A stretch of 41,846 nucleotides of DNA from Pseudonocardiales bacterium. GTDB lineage: Bacteria; Actinomycetota; Actinomycetes; Mycobacteriales; Pseudonocardiaceae. Below are positions 1 through 9,400 of this stretch, piece after piece (position 1 is the first letter of the stretch; each line of letters begins with the position of its first letter). The notes beneath the pieces were generated by a model. It had not been told where the DNA came from and ran no database searches. It saw only the letters and a program-made list of their open reading frames with translations. Location: contig JAFAPC010000141.1 in the NCBI GenBank assembly GCA_019247305.1, positions 1-41,846 of the forward strand, read 5' to 3'. The position numbers and the translations under genes were made by a program.

Positions 1-134
1 CCGTTTCCAGTCGCAGCAGCATGCGGTGGTTTGGAACCTCCCCCTGCAGAGCGGTCCCGGAGGGCCCACCTCCATCACCAGCACAGCACCACACACGAAG
101 ACTCAGACCTTCACATCCGAACCTCCCTGCATGC

Positions 135-1142
135 TCGTGGCACACCACAAACACGATCAGCATCGTGGAACCCGGCGCGATCACCCCGTCGGGCGGAGGG
201 GATCATTTCGCGGTCTTCACCCCCTATTACCGGCACTGGGTCGCGAGGAACACCCGTGGTCTGCTCAAGCCGCCGGAGCGGATCAGCGTGCCGCCGATCG
301 CGAGCGACGGGCTGCCCAGCCCCGACCAACTATGCTCCGGCCAGCCCTCACCGCACCTACCCCGGGGTGGTGAGACAGCGGGGCGGCGCCTCTTCGGCGA
401 CTGGCTCGCGGGGCCGATCGGTGACTACGAGCAGGCCCACGACGACCTTGCCGCCGATGGCACGTCCCGGCTGTCGCCCTACCTGCATTTCGGCTGCATC
501 TCACCCACCGGAGCGTTACGTGCCGCCACGAAGTCGGCAACGGCGGGCGGCGACGCCTTCATCCGGCAACTGGCCTGGCGCGACTTCCACCACCAGGTCC
601 TCGCCGCGCGCCCCGAGGTCGCAACCACCGATTACCGCACCCGCCACGACCACTGGCGCTGCGACGACACGGCCGCCCAGGCCTGGCGGGATGGCCGCAC
701 CGGCTATCCGATCGTCGACGCGGGCATGCGCCAGCTCCAGCGGGAAGGCTGGATGCACAATCGGGCCCGCCTCATCACCGCCAGCTTTCTCACCAAAACG
801 TTGTATCTGGACTGGCGTCTCGGCGCCCGGCATTTTTTCGACCTGCTCGTCGACGCCGACGTCGCCAACAACCAGCTCAACTGGCAATGGGTCGCCGGCA
901 CCGGAACCGACACCCGACCCAACCGGGTTCTCAACCCGCTGCGGCAGGCCGAACGCTATGACCCCAACGGCGACTACGTCCGCCGCTACCTGCCCGAACT
1001 CCAGGACATCCCCGGCCCCGCGGTACACCAGCCTTGGAAGCTGGACCGACGCCACCGAGCCCGCCTCGACTACCCCGACCCCATCATCGACCTGCGGGAT
1101 GGGGCGGATTATTTCCGGACCGCCCGGGATAAAAACCGGTAA
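135..1142 (+). pseudogene. phr: Deoxyribodipyrimidine photolyase, N-terminal domain missing
   Basis: Photolyases use FAD and blue light to split pyrimidine dimers. The FAD-binding helical domain is well preserved: RLSPYLHFGCISP, QLAWRDFHHQVL, GRTGYPIVDAGMRQL, EGWMHNRARLI and NNQLNWQWVAGTGTDT are all present, and the frame ends at a normal stop. Recognisable similarity begins only around the IVEPGAITP and DHFAVFTPYYRHW stretches that link the two domains. About 110 residues of the N-terminal antenna-binding alpha/beta domain should precede this. The upstream reading frame stays open to the left window edge but encodes unrelated Pro/Arg-rich sequence. I read it as a truncated or frameshifted gene, although a frameshift beyond the edge cannot be excluded. 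It lies 30 bp upstream of opcA, and its TAA stop overlaps a likely opcA promoter element. Confidence 0.75.
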
Positions 1143-1145
1143 GGT
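1140..1145 (+). promoter_or_regulatory. Putative -10 element (TAAGGT) for opcA-pgl
   Basis: The hexamer TAAGGT fits the actinobacterial TANNNT -10 consensus. It sits in a GGTAAGGTGGC context and overlaps the photolyase stop codon. The opcA start lies 28 bp downstream, with a GGAGG ribosome-binding site between. No convincing -35 was found. The same hexamer precedes gap and both TIR genes in this window. Confidence 0.4.
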
Positions 1146-1172
1146 GGCACCGATCACACCCGGAGGACAACA

Positions 1173-2144
1173 ATGATCGTCGATCTGCCGTCCACCACCA
1201 CCGCGGCGGTGAACCACGCGCTGATCGACATGAGAGAGCGTGGCGGCGCGGTCGCGGTGGGCCGGGTGCTCAACCTGGTGATCGTCACCGACGACTCCGC
1301 GCAGGTGGAGCAGTCGATCGAGGCCGCCAATGAGGCCAGCAAGGAGCATCCCTGCCGGGTGCTCGTGGTGGCCCGGGGTCCGAAGCGGGCCGGGACCCGG
1401 CTAGACGCCCAGATCCGCGTCGGCGGTGACGCCGGCGCGTCCGAGGTGTTCGTGCTGCGCCTGTATGGCGCCTTGGCCGATCATGGAGACAGCGTGGTGA
1501 TACCGCTGCTCCTGCCGGACAGCCCGGTGGTCGCCTGGTGGCCCGGAGCGGCCCCCGCGAATCCTGCGCACGACCACATCGGGCAGCTGGCGCAGCGGCG
1601 GATCACCGACGCCGCGGCAGCCTCCCACCCGATCAAGGCGCTGGAGCACCGCCGCACCTCCTACGCCGACGGGGACACCGACCTCGCGTGGTCCCGGCTC
1701 ACCCCGTGGCGCGCGCTGCTCGCCGCGGCCCTCGACCTGCCGCCGTATGAGGCTGTCGAGGCGGCCACCGTGACGGGCGCTGCGGATAACCCGTCTGCTG
1801 ACCTGCTCGCCGGCTGGCTGCGCTCTCGCCTGCACGTCCCGGTCCGACTCCGCCCCAGCCCGCCCGGCGGCGGGATCCTCTCGGCGATCCTGGAGCGTCC
1901 TTCCGGCCCGGTGGAGTTGGTCCGGCCCGCGGGGAAGGTGGGCACCCTGCGCCAGCCGGGCCAACCAGAGAGCCGGGTGCCCTTGCGGCGGCGCCCCGTG
2001 CGCGAATGTCTCGCTGAGGAGCTGCGCAGGCTGGAATCGGACGAGATCTACCATGCCGCCTTGCAGGCCGTGACCGAGGTGGAAGGTCGGCGCGCCAGCG
2101 CGGTGAAGAGCGCTCGATCCAGCGAGCACCGGAGTGGCTCGTGA
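1173..2144 (+). CDS. opcA: Glucose-6-phosphate dehydrogenase assembly protein OpcA
   Basis: OpcA is an actinobacterial and cyanobacterial protein required for assembly and activity of glucose-6-phosphate dehydrogenase (Zwf), the entry step of the oxidative pentose phosphate pathway. The 323-residue protein has the family layout, including the N-terminal MIVDLPSTTT segment, a central PLLLPDSPVVAWWPG motif and the HRRTSYADGDTDLAWSRLTP segment. The ATG is preceded by GGAGG at optimal spacing. The last four bases overlap the GTG start of pgl, so the two are translationally coupled. zwf would be expected upstream, but that position holds a photolyase remnant. Confidence 0.95.
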   Translation: MIVDLPSTTTAAVNHALIDMRERGGAVAVGRVLNLVIVTDDSAQVEQSIEAANEASKEHPCRVLVVARGPKRAGTRLDAQIRVGGDAGASEVFVLRLYGALADHGDSVVIPLLLPDSPVVAWWPGAAPANPAHDHIGQLAQRRITDAAAASHPIKALEHRRTSYADGDTDLAWSRLTPWRALLAAALDLPPYEAVEAATVTGAADNPSADLLAGWLRSRLHVPVRLRPSPPGGGILSAILERPSGPVELVRPAGKVGTLRQPGQPESRVPLRRRPVRECLAEELRRLESDEIYHAALQAVTEVEGRRASAVKSARSSEHRSGS

Positions 2145-2914
2145 GGGGCCCCGATGTGGTGGTGCACGCCACCGCGGAGGTGCTCGCCGCGGCCACGGCC
2201 GCCCGGCTGGTGACCCGGATCGTGAACCTCCAGAGCGCCGCGGGGTCGGCATCGCTGGTGCTGACCGGGGGTGGCATCGGTATCGCCGTGCTCCGTGAGC
2301 TGGCGAACACCCAGACCGCGACCGCGGTGGACTGGCGTGGGGTGGATATCTACTGGGGTGACGAGCGCTTCCTGCCCAGCGGTCACCCGGAGCGCAACGA
2401 GACCCAGGCCCGCGAAGCACTCCTGGACCGCGTCGAGGTGGACCCGGCCCGCGTCTACCCCATGGGGGCCTCGGACGGCCCCTGGGGGGATAACCCGGAC
2501 GCCGCCGCCCAGGCCTACCAAGACCTGCTGCACAGCCGGCGGCGCCCGGAGGACCGGGGCCCGGCGCCGTCGTTTGACATCTGCTGTCTGGGCGTTGGCG
2601 AGGAGGGTCACGTCGCCTCGGTGTTCCCGGGTTCTCCGGCGTGCTACGAGACCGACCGCGCGGTAACCAGTGTCCGGGGCAGTCCCAAACCACCACCCAC
2701 CCGGATCACCCTGACCCTGCCGGCCATTCGGTGTGCCACCGAGGTGTGGTTGATCGTCTCGGGGCCGGCGAAGGCCGCAGCGGTGACGATGGCCCTGAGC
2801 GGCGCGGGCGAAGTGCAGGTGCCCGCTGCGGGCGTGACCGGCCGCCGCCGCACGCTGTGGCTGCTGGACCGGGCCGCCGCCGCCAAACTCCCCCCGGAGC
2901 TGCTCACCCGCTGA
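2141..2914 (+). CDS. pgl: 6-phosphogluconolactonase
   Basis: This enzyme hydrolyses 6-phosphogluconolactone to 6-phosphogluconate, the second step of the oxidative pentose phosphate pathway, in the cytosol. The 257-residue protein is of the NagB/DevB type: SLVLTGGGIG near residue 45, VDWRGVDIYWGDERFLP near 65-80, and CLGVGEEGHVASVFPG near 150, which holds the catalytic His region. The GTG start overlaps the opcA stop as GTGA. Core synteny normally continues to rbpA or secG, but here an 11.8-kb accessory block follows. A 28-bp-stem palindrome lies 132 bp after the stop. Confidence 0.93.
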   Translation: MRGPDVVVHATAEVLAAATAARLVTRIVNLQSAAGSASLVLTGGGIGIAVLRELANTQTATAVDWRGVDIYWGDERFLPSGHPERNETQAREALLDRVEVDPARVYPMGASDGPWGDNPDAAAQAYQDLLHSRRRPEDRGPAPSFDICCLGVGEEGHVASVFPGSPACYETDRAVTSVRGSPKPPPTRITLTLPAIRCATEVWLIVSGPAKAAAVTMALSGAGEVQVPAAGVTGRRRTLWLLDRAAAAKLPPELLTR

Positions 2915-3046
2915 TGTCTTTCAGCAACACGTGGCACCATTCTGTACCAGATAACCCGCGACGACCGTATGGTCCATGACTCAATGGACCCAAGGTCAGC
3001 GAGGCACTGCCACCGCGCGTGCCGGACGCAGGCGCAGGGACACCAT

Positions 3047-3107
3047 GATCACTGTTTGGGTGACAAAAGCGACATATTCTGTCGCTTTTGTCACCCAAAC
3101 AGTGATC
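3047..3107. repeat. 61-bp perfect palindrome, copy 1 (28-bp stem, 5-nt loop)
   Basis: Positions 3047-3074 and 3080-3107 are perfect reverse complements over 28 bp, with loop TATTC. A second palindrome of identical geometry lies at 33325-33385. The two left arms differ at four positions, and each change is matched by a compensating change in the right arm. The arms have no terminal T tract, so a classical intrinsic terminator is unlikely. Both copies sit 120-135 bp after the stop of an upstream co-directional gene (pgl here, hepT there) and upstream of an XRE regulator gene. The intergenic stretch 2915-3332 holds only this element, its flank and the regulator leader. Confidence 0.93.
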
Positions 3108-3230
3108 TCTCCAGACGGCAGGCGCCCAGCAGGGCAGCCGAGCCGGGCTTTGAGGTGACCGACACACCGCCACCGCCCGCCGGCCGGCCGGGTCACGCTC
3201 CAGTGGCTGGTCATCAGAGGTCGAGTCCGC
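3108..3230 (+). repeat. Degenerate flank shared with the second palindrome copy
   Basis: Reading away from the palindrome towards the XRE gene, this stretch matches the reverse complement of 33152-33324 in several blocks and in the same order: GGTGACCGAC, CACACCGCC followed by a Pro/Ala-codon-like run, a GTCAC/GTGAC-containing block, ATGGCTGG/GTGGCTGG and GAGTCCGC. The second copy carries an extra ~45 bp in the middle. The other side of the palindrome is not similar between copies. The shared unit is therefore palindrome plus one-sided flank, about 180-230 bp. It has no convincing ORF. Confidence 0.55.
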
Positions 3231-3332
3231 CGAGGCGGAGCGGGGCCTAGCTATGGGTGGGCTTCGCTCACGGCCGTGCCGGGGTCTAACATGATCAAAC
3301 CCATCCTCGGTAGCTGGCGAAGGGAGACCCTG

Positions 3333-4556
3333 ATGGGCGTTGACGACGCGCGGTCGATCGGCGCGCGTGCTCGGATGATCCGCCGTCGGCGCGGGTTAAG
3401 CCTGACCGTGGTGGCCGGGCTGGCCGGTATCACCAAGCAGTATTTGTCCCAGTTGGAACTGGGCCGGCGTGGGTTCAACCGGCGCGGACTGATCGAGAAT
3501 CTGGCCGCCGCACTGGGATGCTCGGTCGCGGACCTCACCGGCCAGCCCTACCTGCCAGCGGACCGGGCAACGGCGGACGCGTTGGCGGTCCTCGCCGAGA
3601 TCACCCCACTGGTATATGACATCACCTTGGACGACGTGCCGGACGTCCCGGCGCGCCCGGTGGAGCAGCTCGCCGCCTGGGCCGCGCAGGCCAACGCGCA
3701 CTGCGATGAAGCCCGGTATGCGCTGGCCGGTCGAGACCTCGGCGCGCTGCTGACCGAGCTGCACGTCCACGCTGCGACGGGAACGCCAGCGGCCCGCGAG
3801 ACGGCTCTACCGGCGCTGGTGGAGGCCTGCGTGGTCGCCTTCGGCATCGCTCGCCAACTAGGGAACCCACAGTTGGCGGTGCAGTCGATGGATCGGGGCC
3901 TCGCCGCTGCGGTGCGCCTCGGTGACCCCGCGCTGGCCGGGTTCGCTGGTCTAGCCCGTGCTAGTGCGTTCAGCCGCCTGGGCGCCCGCCGGACCGCCTC
4001 CACTGTCCTCGCCGACGCGCGGGCGGCCGTTGAGTCGGAAGCCGATCCCACCGGGGAGGATGTCCGCGCGGCGGAAGCCCTCGGGATGACTCACCTGCTC
4101 GCGGCCCAACTCACCGGCCGTGAGGGTCGCCTCGGTGATGCCGAGACGCACCTGGCCGAAGCGGCAGATCTGGCGCGCGCCACCGGGGAGCGCAATACCC
4201 TGCAATGGCACTTCGGCCCGGCCAACGTCGCCGCGTGGTCGCTGGCGATCTCCGTGGAACGCGGGAACGGGCCCAGCCACGCCGAGCGACTCGACGCCCA
4301 CCCCATCACGCCGATGTCCGCGGGACGGGGCGGCCGGTTGCACCTAGACCTCGCCCGCGGCTACGCCCAAGCCGAAGGCGCCCGGGACGCCGAGGCGATC
4401 CGGCACCTGGACACCGCCGACCGAATCGCGCCCACCCGGATCCGCAACGACCCGCTCGCCCGAGATCTGCTCCTCACCTTGGACCGGCGTGCCCGGCGCC
4501 GGGTGTGGGAGCTAGACAGCCTGCGCAACCGCTTCGGTGTGAACGGTCGCCACTGA
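3333..4556 (+). CDS. XRE-family transcriptional regulator with TPR-like C-terminus
   Basis: An N-terminal Cro/C1-type helix-turn-helix (residues ~8-65, RSIGARARMIRRRRGLSLT through AAALGCSVADLTG) is followed by ~340 Ala/Leu-rich helical residues resembling the TPR sensor region of actinobacterial HTH regulators. The ATG at 3333 is chosen because AGGGAG lies eight bases upstream and the HTH starts directly after. ATGs at 3276 and 3291 are in frame but lack a ribosome-binding site. A TAACAT hexamer at 3287-3292 is a possible -10. Its leader carries the palindrome and flank that also precede the other XRE gene (31535-32959). DNA target and ligand are unknown; the palindrome is a candidate operator by position only. 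Confidence 0.85.
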   Translation: MGVDDARSIGARARMIRRRRGLSLTVVAGLAGITKQYLSQLELGRRGFNRRGLIENLAAALGCSVADLTGQPYLPADRATADALAVLAEITPLVYDITLDDVPDVPARPVEQLAAWAAQANAHCDEARYALAGRDLGALLTELHVHAATGTPAARETALPALVEACVVAFGIARQLGNPQLAVQSMDRGLAAAVRLGDPALAGFAGLARASAFSRLGARRTASTVLADARAAVESEADPTGEDVRAAEALGMTHLLAAQLTGREGRLGDAETHLAEAADLARATGERNTLQWHFGPANVAAWSLAISVERGNGPSHAERLDAHPITPMSAGRGGRLHLDLARGYAQAEGARDAEAIRHLDTADRIAPTRIRNDPLARDLLLTLDRRARRRVWELDSLRNRFGVNGRH

Positions 4557-4557
4557 G

Positions 4558-4911
4558 ATGGTGGAGCTGGAGCTGTCCCGGGCGCTCGAACTGGCAGCGT
4601 CCGCGCTTGGCGACACCGCACCGATCTATCTGGTGCTCGTCGCGCCATCGAATAACTCAAGCGATCATTCTGATAGATCCCGTCAGGGACGCGAAATGGA
4701 AAAAGATTCCCGTCTTATACTGTGGAGATCTACGCGCAGGCCTCATCCAAGGCAACCCATGAAGACCCGCCAGTCGTCGTTTGATCACTCTGAGTGCGCC
4801 GAGTTCGACTCCAGAGCTCTGCACGAGGCCCGCGACAGCTCTCCCGTCGAACTCGGCGTACCCAGAGCGGTACCAGCTGGTGTCCAGAGCGCTTCAGCCA
4901 CCGTCGACTAG
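4558..4911 (+). pseudogene. Short ORF of doubtful coding value, possibly a decayed gene start
   Basis: An ATG lies one base after the XRE stop (TGAGATG), as expected for a translationally coupled second gene. The first ~30 residues look protein-like (ALELAASALGDTAPIYLVLV). After that the sequence turns into basic, low-complexity residues without any recognisable fold, base composition drops, and a 13-bp inverted repeat falls within the frame. The pattern suggests that a partner gene of the XRE regulator was disrupted here, but I cannot name its family. It may equally be non-coding. Confidence 0.3.
4797..4858. terminator. 13-bp inverted repeat between converging transcripts
   Basis: CGCCGAGTTCGAC (4797-4809) pairs perfectly with GTCGAACTCGGCG (4846-4858) across a 36-nt loop, which itself contains the palindrome AGAGCTCT. 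It lies 57 bp beyond the stop of the minus-strand TrpB2-like gene and 240 bp beyond the XRE stop. A bidirectional terminator or processing hairpin is the simplest reading. There is no T tract. Confidence 0.4.
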
Positions 4912-4914
4912 CGC

Positions 4915-6174
4915 TCAACCTTGTTCGTCATGCAGCCGGCCATGGAGGTAATCGTCATAGGCTGACAGGTCAAGGAACCCGTGGCCGCAGTAATTGAACA
5001 GGATGACCTTCTCCTCGCCGGTCTCCTTGGCGGCGAGGGCTTCGTCGATGACGGCGCGGATCGCATGGGCGGCCTCCGGGGCGGCCACCTTGCCCTCGAG
5101 GCGGGCGAAGTGCACCGCCGCCTCGAAGACCTTGCCCTGCGGGTAGGCCACCGCCTCCATCCGACCGTCCCGGACCAGCGATGAGATCAACGGGCTGACG
5201 CCGTGGTAGCGCAACCCTCCGGCGTGAATGCTCGGTGGCACGAAGTCGTGGCCTAGCGTGTACATCGGCAGCAGCGGGGTGAGCCCCGCGGAGTCCCCGA
5301 AGTCGTAGTCGAACCGGCCTTGGGTCAGGGTGGGGCAGGACAGCGGCTCGACGGCGATGAGGCGCACCCCGGCCTCGGGCACAAACGGAAACGCGATCCC
5401 GCCCAGGTTGGACCCACCCCCACAGGGCGCGATCACCACGTCCGGGAGCCGCTCACCGGCCAGGGCGAGCTGCTCCCGAGCCTCAAGGCCGATCACTGTC
5501 TGGTGCAGCAGGACGTGGTTGAGCACAGACCCGAGCGAGTAATGGGTATCCCCGCGGCCCAGGGCCGCCCGGACCGCATCAGAGATCGCCGTGCCCAAGG
5601 ATCCGGGGTGGTCGGGCTGATCGACCGGCGAGGGCACCACCGAGCCACCCCAGGTCTCCATGATCACCCGCCGGTACGGTTTGTGCTCGAAGCTGGCGCG
5701 GACCATGTACACCTCGCACTCCAAGCCGAACTGGGCGCAGGCGAACGCGAGCGCGGTTCCCCACTGGCCAGCGCCAGTCTCGGTGGTCAGCCGGCGCAGG
5801 CCGGCTCGGGCGTTGTAGAACGCCTGCGCCACGGCGGTGTTCGGCTTGTGGCTGCCCGCCGGGGAACCCGACTCGTCTTTGAAGTAGATCCTGGCGGGGG
5901 TGCCCAGCGCCTGCTCCAGACGACTCGCGCGCACCAGCGGCGTGGGCCGCCACAGCCGCAGAATGTCGAGCACCTCACCCGGCACCTCGATCCACGGTGC
6001 CCTCGTCATCTCCTGCTCGATGAGCGCAGCCGGAAACAGCGGCGCCAAGTCATCCGGCTCGACCGGTTGGTGGGTCGCGGGGTGCAGCGGCGAAGCTGGC
6101 GGAGCCGGCAGATACGGCACGACGTTGAACCAGGCCGACGGGATCTCCCCAGGCGACACCATCCAGCGGGTCAT
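4915..6174 (-). CDS. trpB: TrpB2-like pyridoxal-phosphate-dependent enzyme (tryptophan synthase beta family)
   Basis: This 419-residue fold-type II PLP enzyme is of the TrpB2 branch, which usually works without a TrpA partner and can make tryptophan from serine and indole. The PLP lysine is in [11 protein letters not shown], the catalytic glutamate in TETGAGQWG, and the phosphate-binding glycine loop in [11 protein letters not shown]. TrpB2-type features include the extended N-terminus ([11 protein letters not shown]) and the HAGGLRYHG segment. The ATG at 6174 has GAGGAG ten bases upstream; the open frame reaches 6447, but that extension is basic and non-homologous. No trpA or other trp gene is nearby, so a role in indole salvage is inference. 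It is divergent from the first TIR gene with a 265-bp spacer. Confidence 0.88.
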   Translation of the reverse strand: MTRWMVSPGEIPSAWFNVVPYLPAPPASPLHPATHQPVEPDDLAPLFPAALIEQEMTRAPWIEVPGEVLDILRLWRPTPLVRASRLEQALGTPARIYFKDESGSPAGSHKPNTAVAQAFYNARAGLRRLTTETGAGQWGTALAFACAQFGLECEVYMVRASFEHKPYRRVIMETWGGSVVPSPVDQPDHPGSLGTAISDAVRAALGRGDTHYSLGSVLNHVLLHQTVIGLEAREQLALAGERLPDVVIAPCGGGSNLGGIAFPFVPEAGVRLIAVEPLSCPTLTQGRFDYDFGDSAGLTPLLPMYTLGHDFVPPSIHAGGLRYHGVSPLISSLVRDGRMEAVAYPQGKVFEAAVHFARLEGKVAAPEAAHAIRAVIDEALAAKETGEEKVILFNYCGHGFLDLSAYDDYLHGRLHDEQG

Positions 6175-6273
6175 TCTCGGGCGCTCCTCGCCACCACGAC
6201 AGTTAGGGCAGCGCGAGCCTAACGGGCGTCTCCGGGGCATCGGCATGGCCACCGCTGGCAGCACCCAGGCCGG

Positions 6274-6279
6274 TAAGGT
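6274..6279 (+). promoter_or_regulatory. Putative -10 element (TAAGGT) upstream of TIR gene 1
   Basis: The stretch CAGGCCGGTAAGGTGCCG is nearly identical to the one in front of the second TIR gene (TAAGGT at 27442-27447). Here about 160 bp separate the hexamer from the start codon, against 33 bp in the second copy. The difference is roughly a 120-bp insertion between a shared GCGCCAGG and the shared GGGGAGG ribosome-binding site. No clear -35 is seen. Confidence 0.4.
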
Positions 6280-6439
6280 GCCGTCACCCAGTAGCCGGGT
6301 GGCGGCGTAGCGCCAGGAAGTCTCCGCCCACAGACCAGGGACAACGGTCCGCACCACCACAACTGGTAGCCATCGATGACCTGTTCCGCGTCGGGGATGG
6401 CGATTCGCAGGGAGACAGGAACGCTGGTGGGGAGGTGTG

Positions 6440-9400
6440 GTGGTCAAGGTCTTCGTCAGCTATGCCGGCCGAGACCGGGAACAAGCCGACGAACTGCGCC
6501 AGTGGCTAGTCGATAACCGCCACGAGGTGTTCCTGGCTCACAACCTGCACGATGGCATCGCCGGCGGGGAACAGTGGCGCCTGGAGCTAACCAAGCACCT
6601 GCGGTGGGCCGACGCGGTGGTCTGCGTCCTGACCCAGGCCTACCTGGCATCCATCTGGTGCACGGCCGAGGTGGCGACCGCCCAGTCCCGAGGCAGCCGC
6701 CTGATCCCGATCCGGGCCAAGCCGAAAGTCGTCCATCCGCTGCTCAGCGACGTCCAACACATCGACCTGGCCCAGGACCCGGCGGGTGCCTGGACCACGC
6801 TGGCCGAGGCGTTGCGCCGGGTCGATGCCGCCGGGGGTTTCGGCTGGCCCGACAGCCAGTCCCCGTTCCCTGGGCTGCGCCCGTTTGACATCAAGCAGCA
6901 CCGGGTGTTCTTCGGCCGGGATCAGGAGACCAAGGAGCTTGCCGAGCTGCTGCGATCCCCCGCCGAGCAGGCCGGCTCGACGGTGCTGCTGGTGGTGGGC
7001 CCCTCCGGGTGTGGCAAGTCCTCACTGGTGCGGGCCGGGCTAGCGCACGTGATGGCCCAGGAACCGGGCTGGCGGACACTGCCCCCGATCCTGCCGGGTA
7101 AGGATCCCATGGCGGCCTTGGCCCGGGAACTGGCCGCAGTCGCGCGGCAGCTGGGGTTGACCTGGACGGTGGCGGAGGTGCGCGAGCAGCTCGAGAAGAC
7201 GAAGCTGACCAAGCTGCCCGATGAGCTGCTGGTCAAAGCCCAGGCCCGGCGGCTGCTGGTGGTGGTAGACCAGTTCGAAGAACTGCTCACCCAAACCACC
7301 AGCTCGGATACCCGAGCCCGGTTCACCGAACTGCTGAACTCGACCCTGGGTAGTCCTGTGCACGTAGTGGCCACCCTGCGGCCGGAGTTTCTCAACCAGC
7401 TGCTGGTCACGGCCAAGCTGGCCTCGACTCACACCTACACGCTACAGCCGCTGCATGCCGAGGCACTACCCCTTGTGATCAAGAAACCGGCCGAGTTAGC
7501 CGGCATCGGCGTGGACGACGACCTGGTGACCCGGCTGGTCGCCCACACGGACAGTGGCGAGGCACTGCCGCTCCTGGCGTTCACCTTGGCCCAGCTGGCC
7601 GAGGGCCTCGGTCGCGGTGATCAGCTCTCAGCCGCGCGATACCAGCAGCTCGGCGGAGTGCAGGGTGCGCTGACCCGGCAGGCCGACGCGGCCCTGGCTG
7701 AGGCGAGTGCGGTCACCGGCCGGACGCGGAAGGAGGTTATTGCGGGATTGTTGCAGCTCGTCACCGTCGATGAGCAAGGCCGCCCCACCCGGTGGCGAGT
7801 CCCCCGCAGCGAGCTGGCTGAGCCGGTGATCCGAGAACTGGACGTCTTCGTCGCGCGGCGGCTGCTGACCACCGACAGGGATCACGGCAGCGTCGTGGTG
7901 GGGGTGGCCCACGAGGCGATTTTGTCCGCCTGGGAACCGCTGGCCCAGGAGATCAAGGCGAACGTATCGGCGTTGCGAGCCAGCCGGGCGGTCGAGCAGG
8001 CCGCCGAGAACTGGATAGCCCAGGATCGCTCACCGGCCCGGTTGTGGGAACGCGGGCAACTCGCCGCCGCCCTGGCCGACACCGGTGCCCACCTCCGCGG
8101 CGGCGACCTGGTCACCGGTTACGTCAAGCTCGGCTCAAACGCTCGCGACTTCCTGCGGGCCAGCATCCGCCGGGACCGCGTCCGACGAGGACGCGCCACC
8201 GCTGTTCTATCGGTGCTGCTCGCCGTGGCCCTGGTTGCTATGGGGATCGCCTTCGCCCAGCGGCACGCGACGCAGCAGCAACGCCTTATCGCGGTGTCTC
8301 AGCATGTCGCAGACCAGGCTCTGGAGCTGCGCGGGACAAACTCAGGCCTGGCTGCTCAACTTGCTCTGGCCGCTTACCGACTTTCCCCCACCATCGAAGC
8401 TCGCGGCAGCCTGCTCAGCGTCTTCGCCACCCCGTATTCCACCCAACTGACCGGTCACACCAACCCCGTCTCCTCGGTGGCCTTCAGCCCGGATGGGCAC
8501 ATCCTGGCCACCGCCAGTACCGACCAGACCGTCCGGCTGTGGGATACCCGTGACCCCCATCATCCCCGCCCGCTGGGGATCATCACCGGCCACAACGGCA
8601 GCGTCCACGCGGTGGCCTTCAGCCCCGACGGGCATACCCTGGCCACCGCCAACGACGACACCACCGCGCGACTGTGGGAGGTGAGCGACCCTGGTCAGCC
8701 CCGCCCGCTGAGTACCCTCCCTGGCCACACCGCCGCCGTCTATTCGGTAGCCTTTAGCCCTGATGGGCATACCCTGGCCACTGGCAGCAAGGACAAAACC
8801 GTGCGGCTGTGGGACGTCCACGACCCGGGCAATCCCAACCCAGTGGGCCGCCCCCTGACCGGGCACACCGACACCATCCGCTCAGTGGCTTTCAGTCCCG
8901 ATGGGCGCACCCTGGCCACCGCCAGCGAGGACAAGACCGTACGTTTGTGGGACGTCAGTGAACCCAAACAATTCCGCCAGCTGGGGATCGTCCCTGGCCA
9001 CACCACCACCGTCTATTCGGTAGCCTTCAGTCCTGATGGACATATCCTGGCCACCGGCAGCGATGCCAGCGTCAGCGCAAACAATACGGTACGGTTGTCG
9101 GATATCAGTGACCCCCGCCATCCCCACCCGCTGGGTAGCCTCCCCGGCTATACCGCCACCGTCTATTCGGTAGCCTTCAGCCCTGATGGACATATCCTGG
9201 CTACCGGTAGTAAAGATATCACCACCCGGTTGTGGGATATCCGTGAGACGAGCAATCCTAGCCTACTGGAGACGTTCAACGGCCATACCAACTCCGTTTT
9301 CTCAGTCGCTTTCAGCCCGGACGGGCATACTCTAGCCACCGGCAGCTACGACAGGACAGTGCGGTTGTGGGACTTTCCTGGGCCCATCGTGGCCGGCCAC

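Noticed and set aside
1401..2696. 431-codon minus-strand open frame across opcA and pgl
   Set aside because: It is Pro/Arg/Gly-rich GC-driven shadow sequence; both plus-strand genes are certain.
3047..3107. Palindrome copy 1 as a plain intrinsic terminator of pgl
   Set aside because: There is no T tract, the distance from the stop is 132 bp, and the related copy is tied to an XRE leader. A terminator role is not excluded but is not supported.
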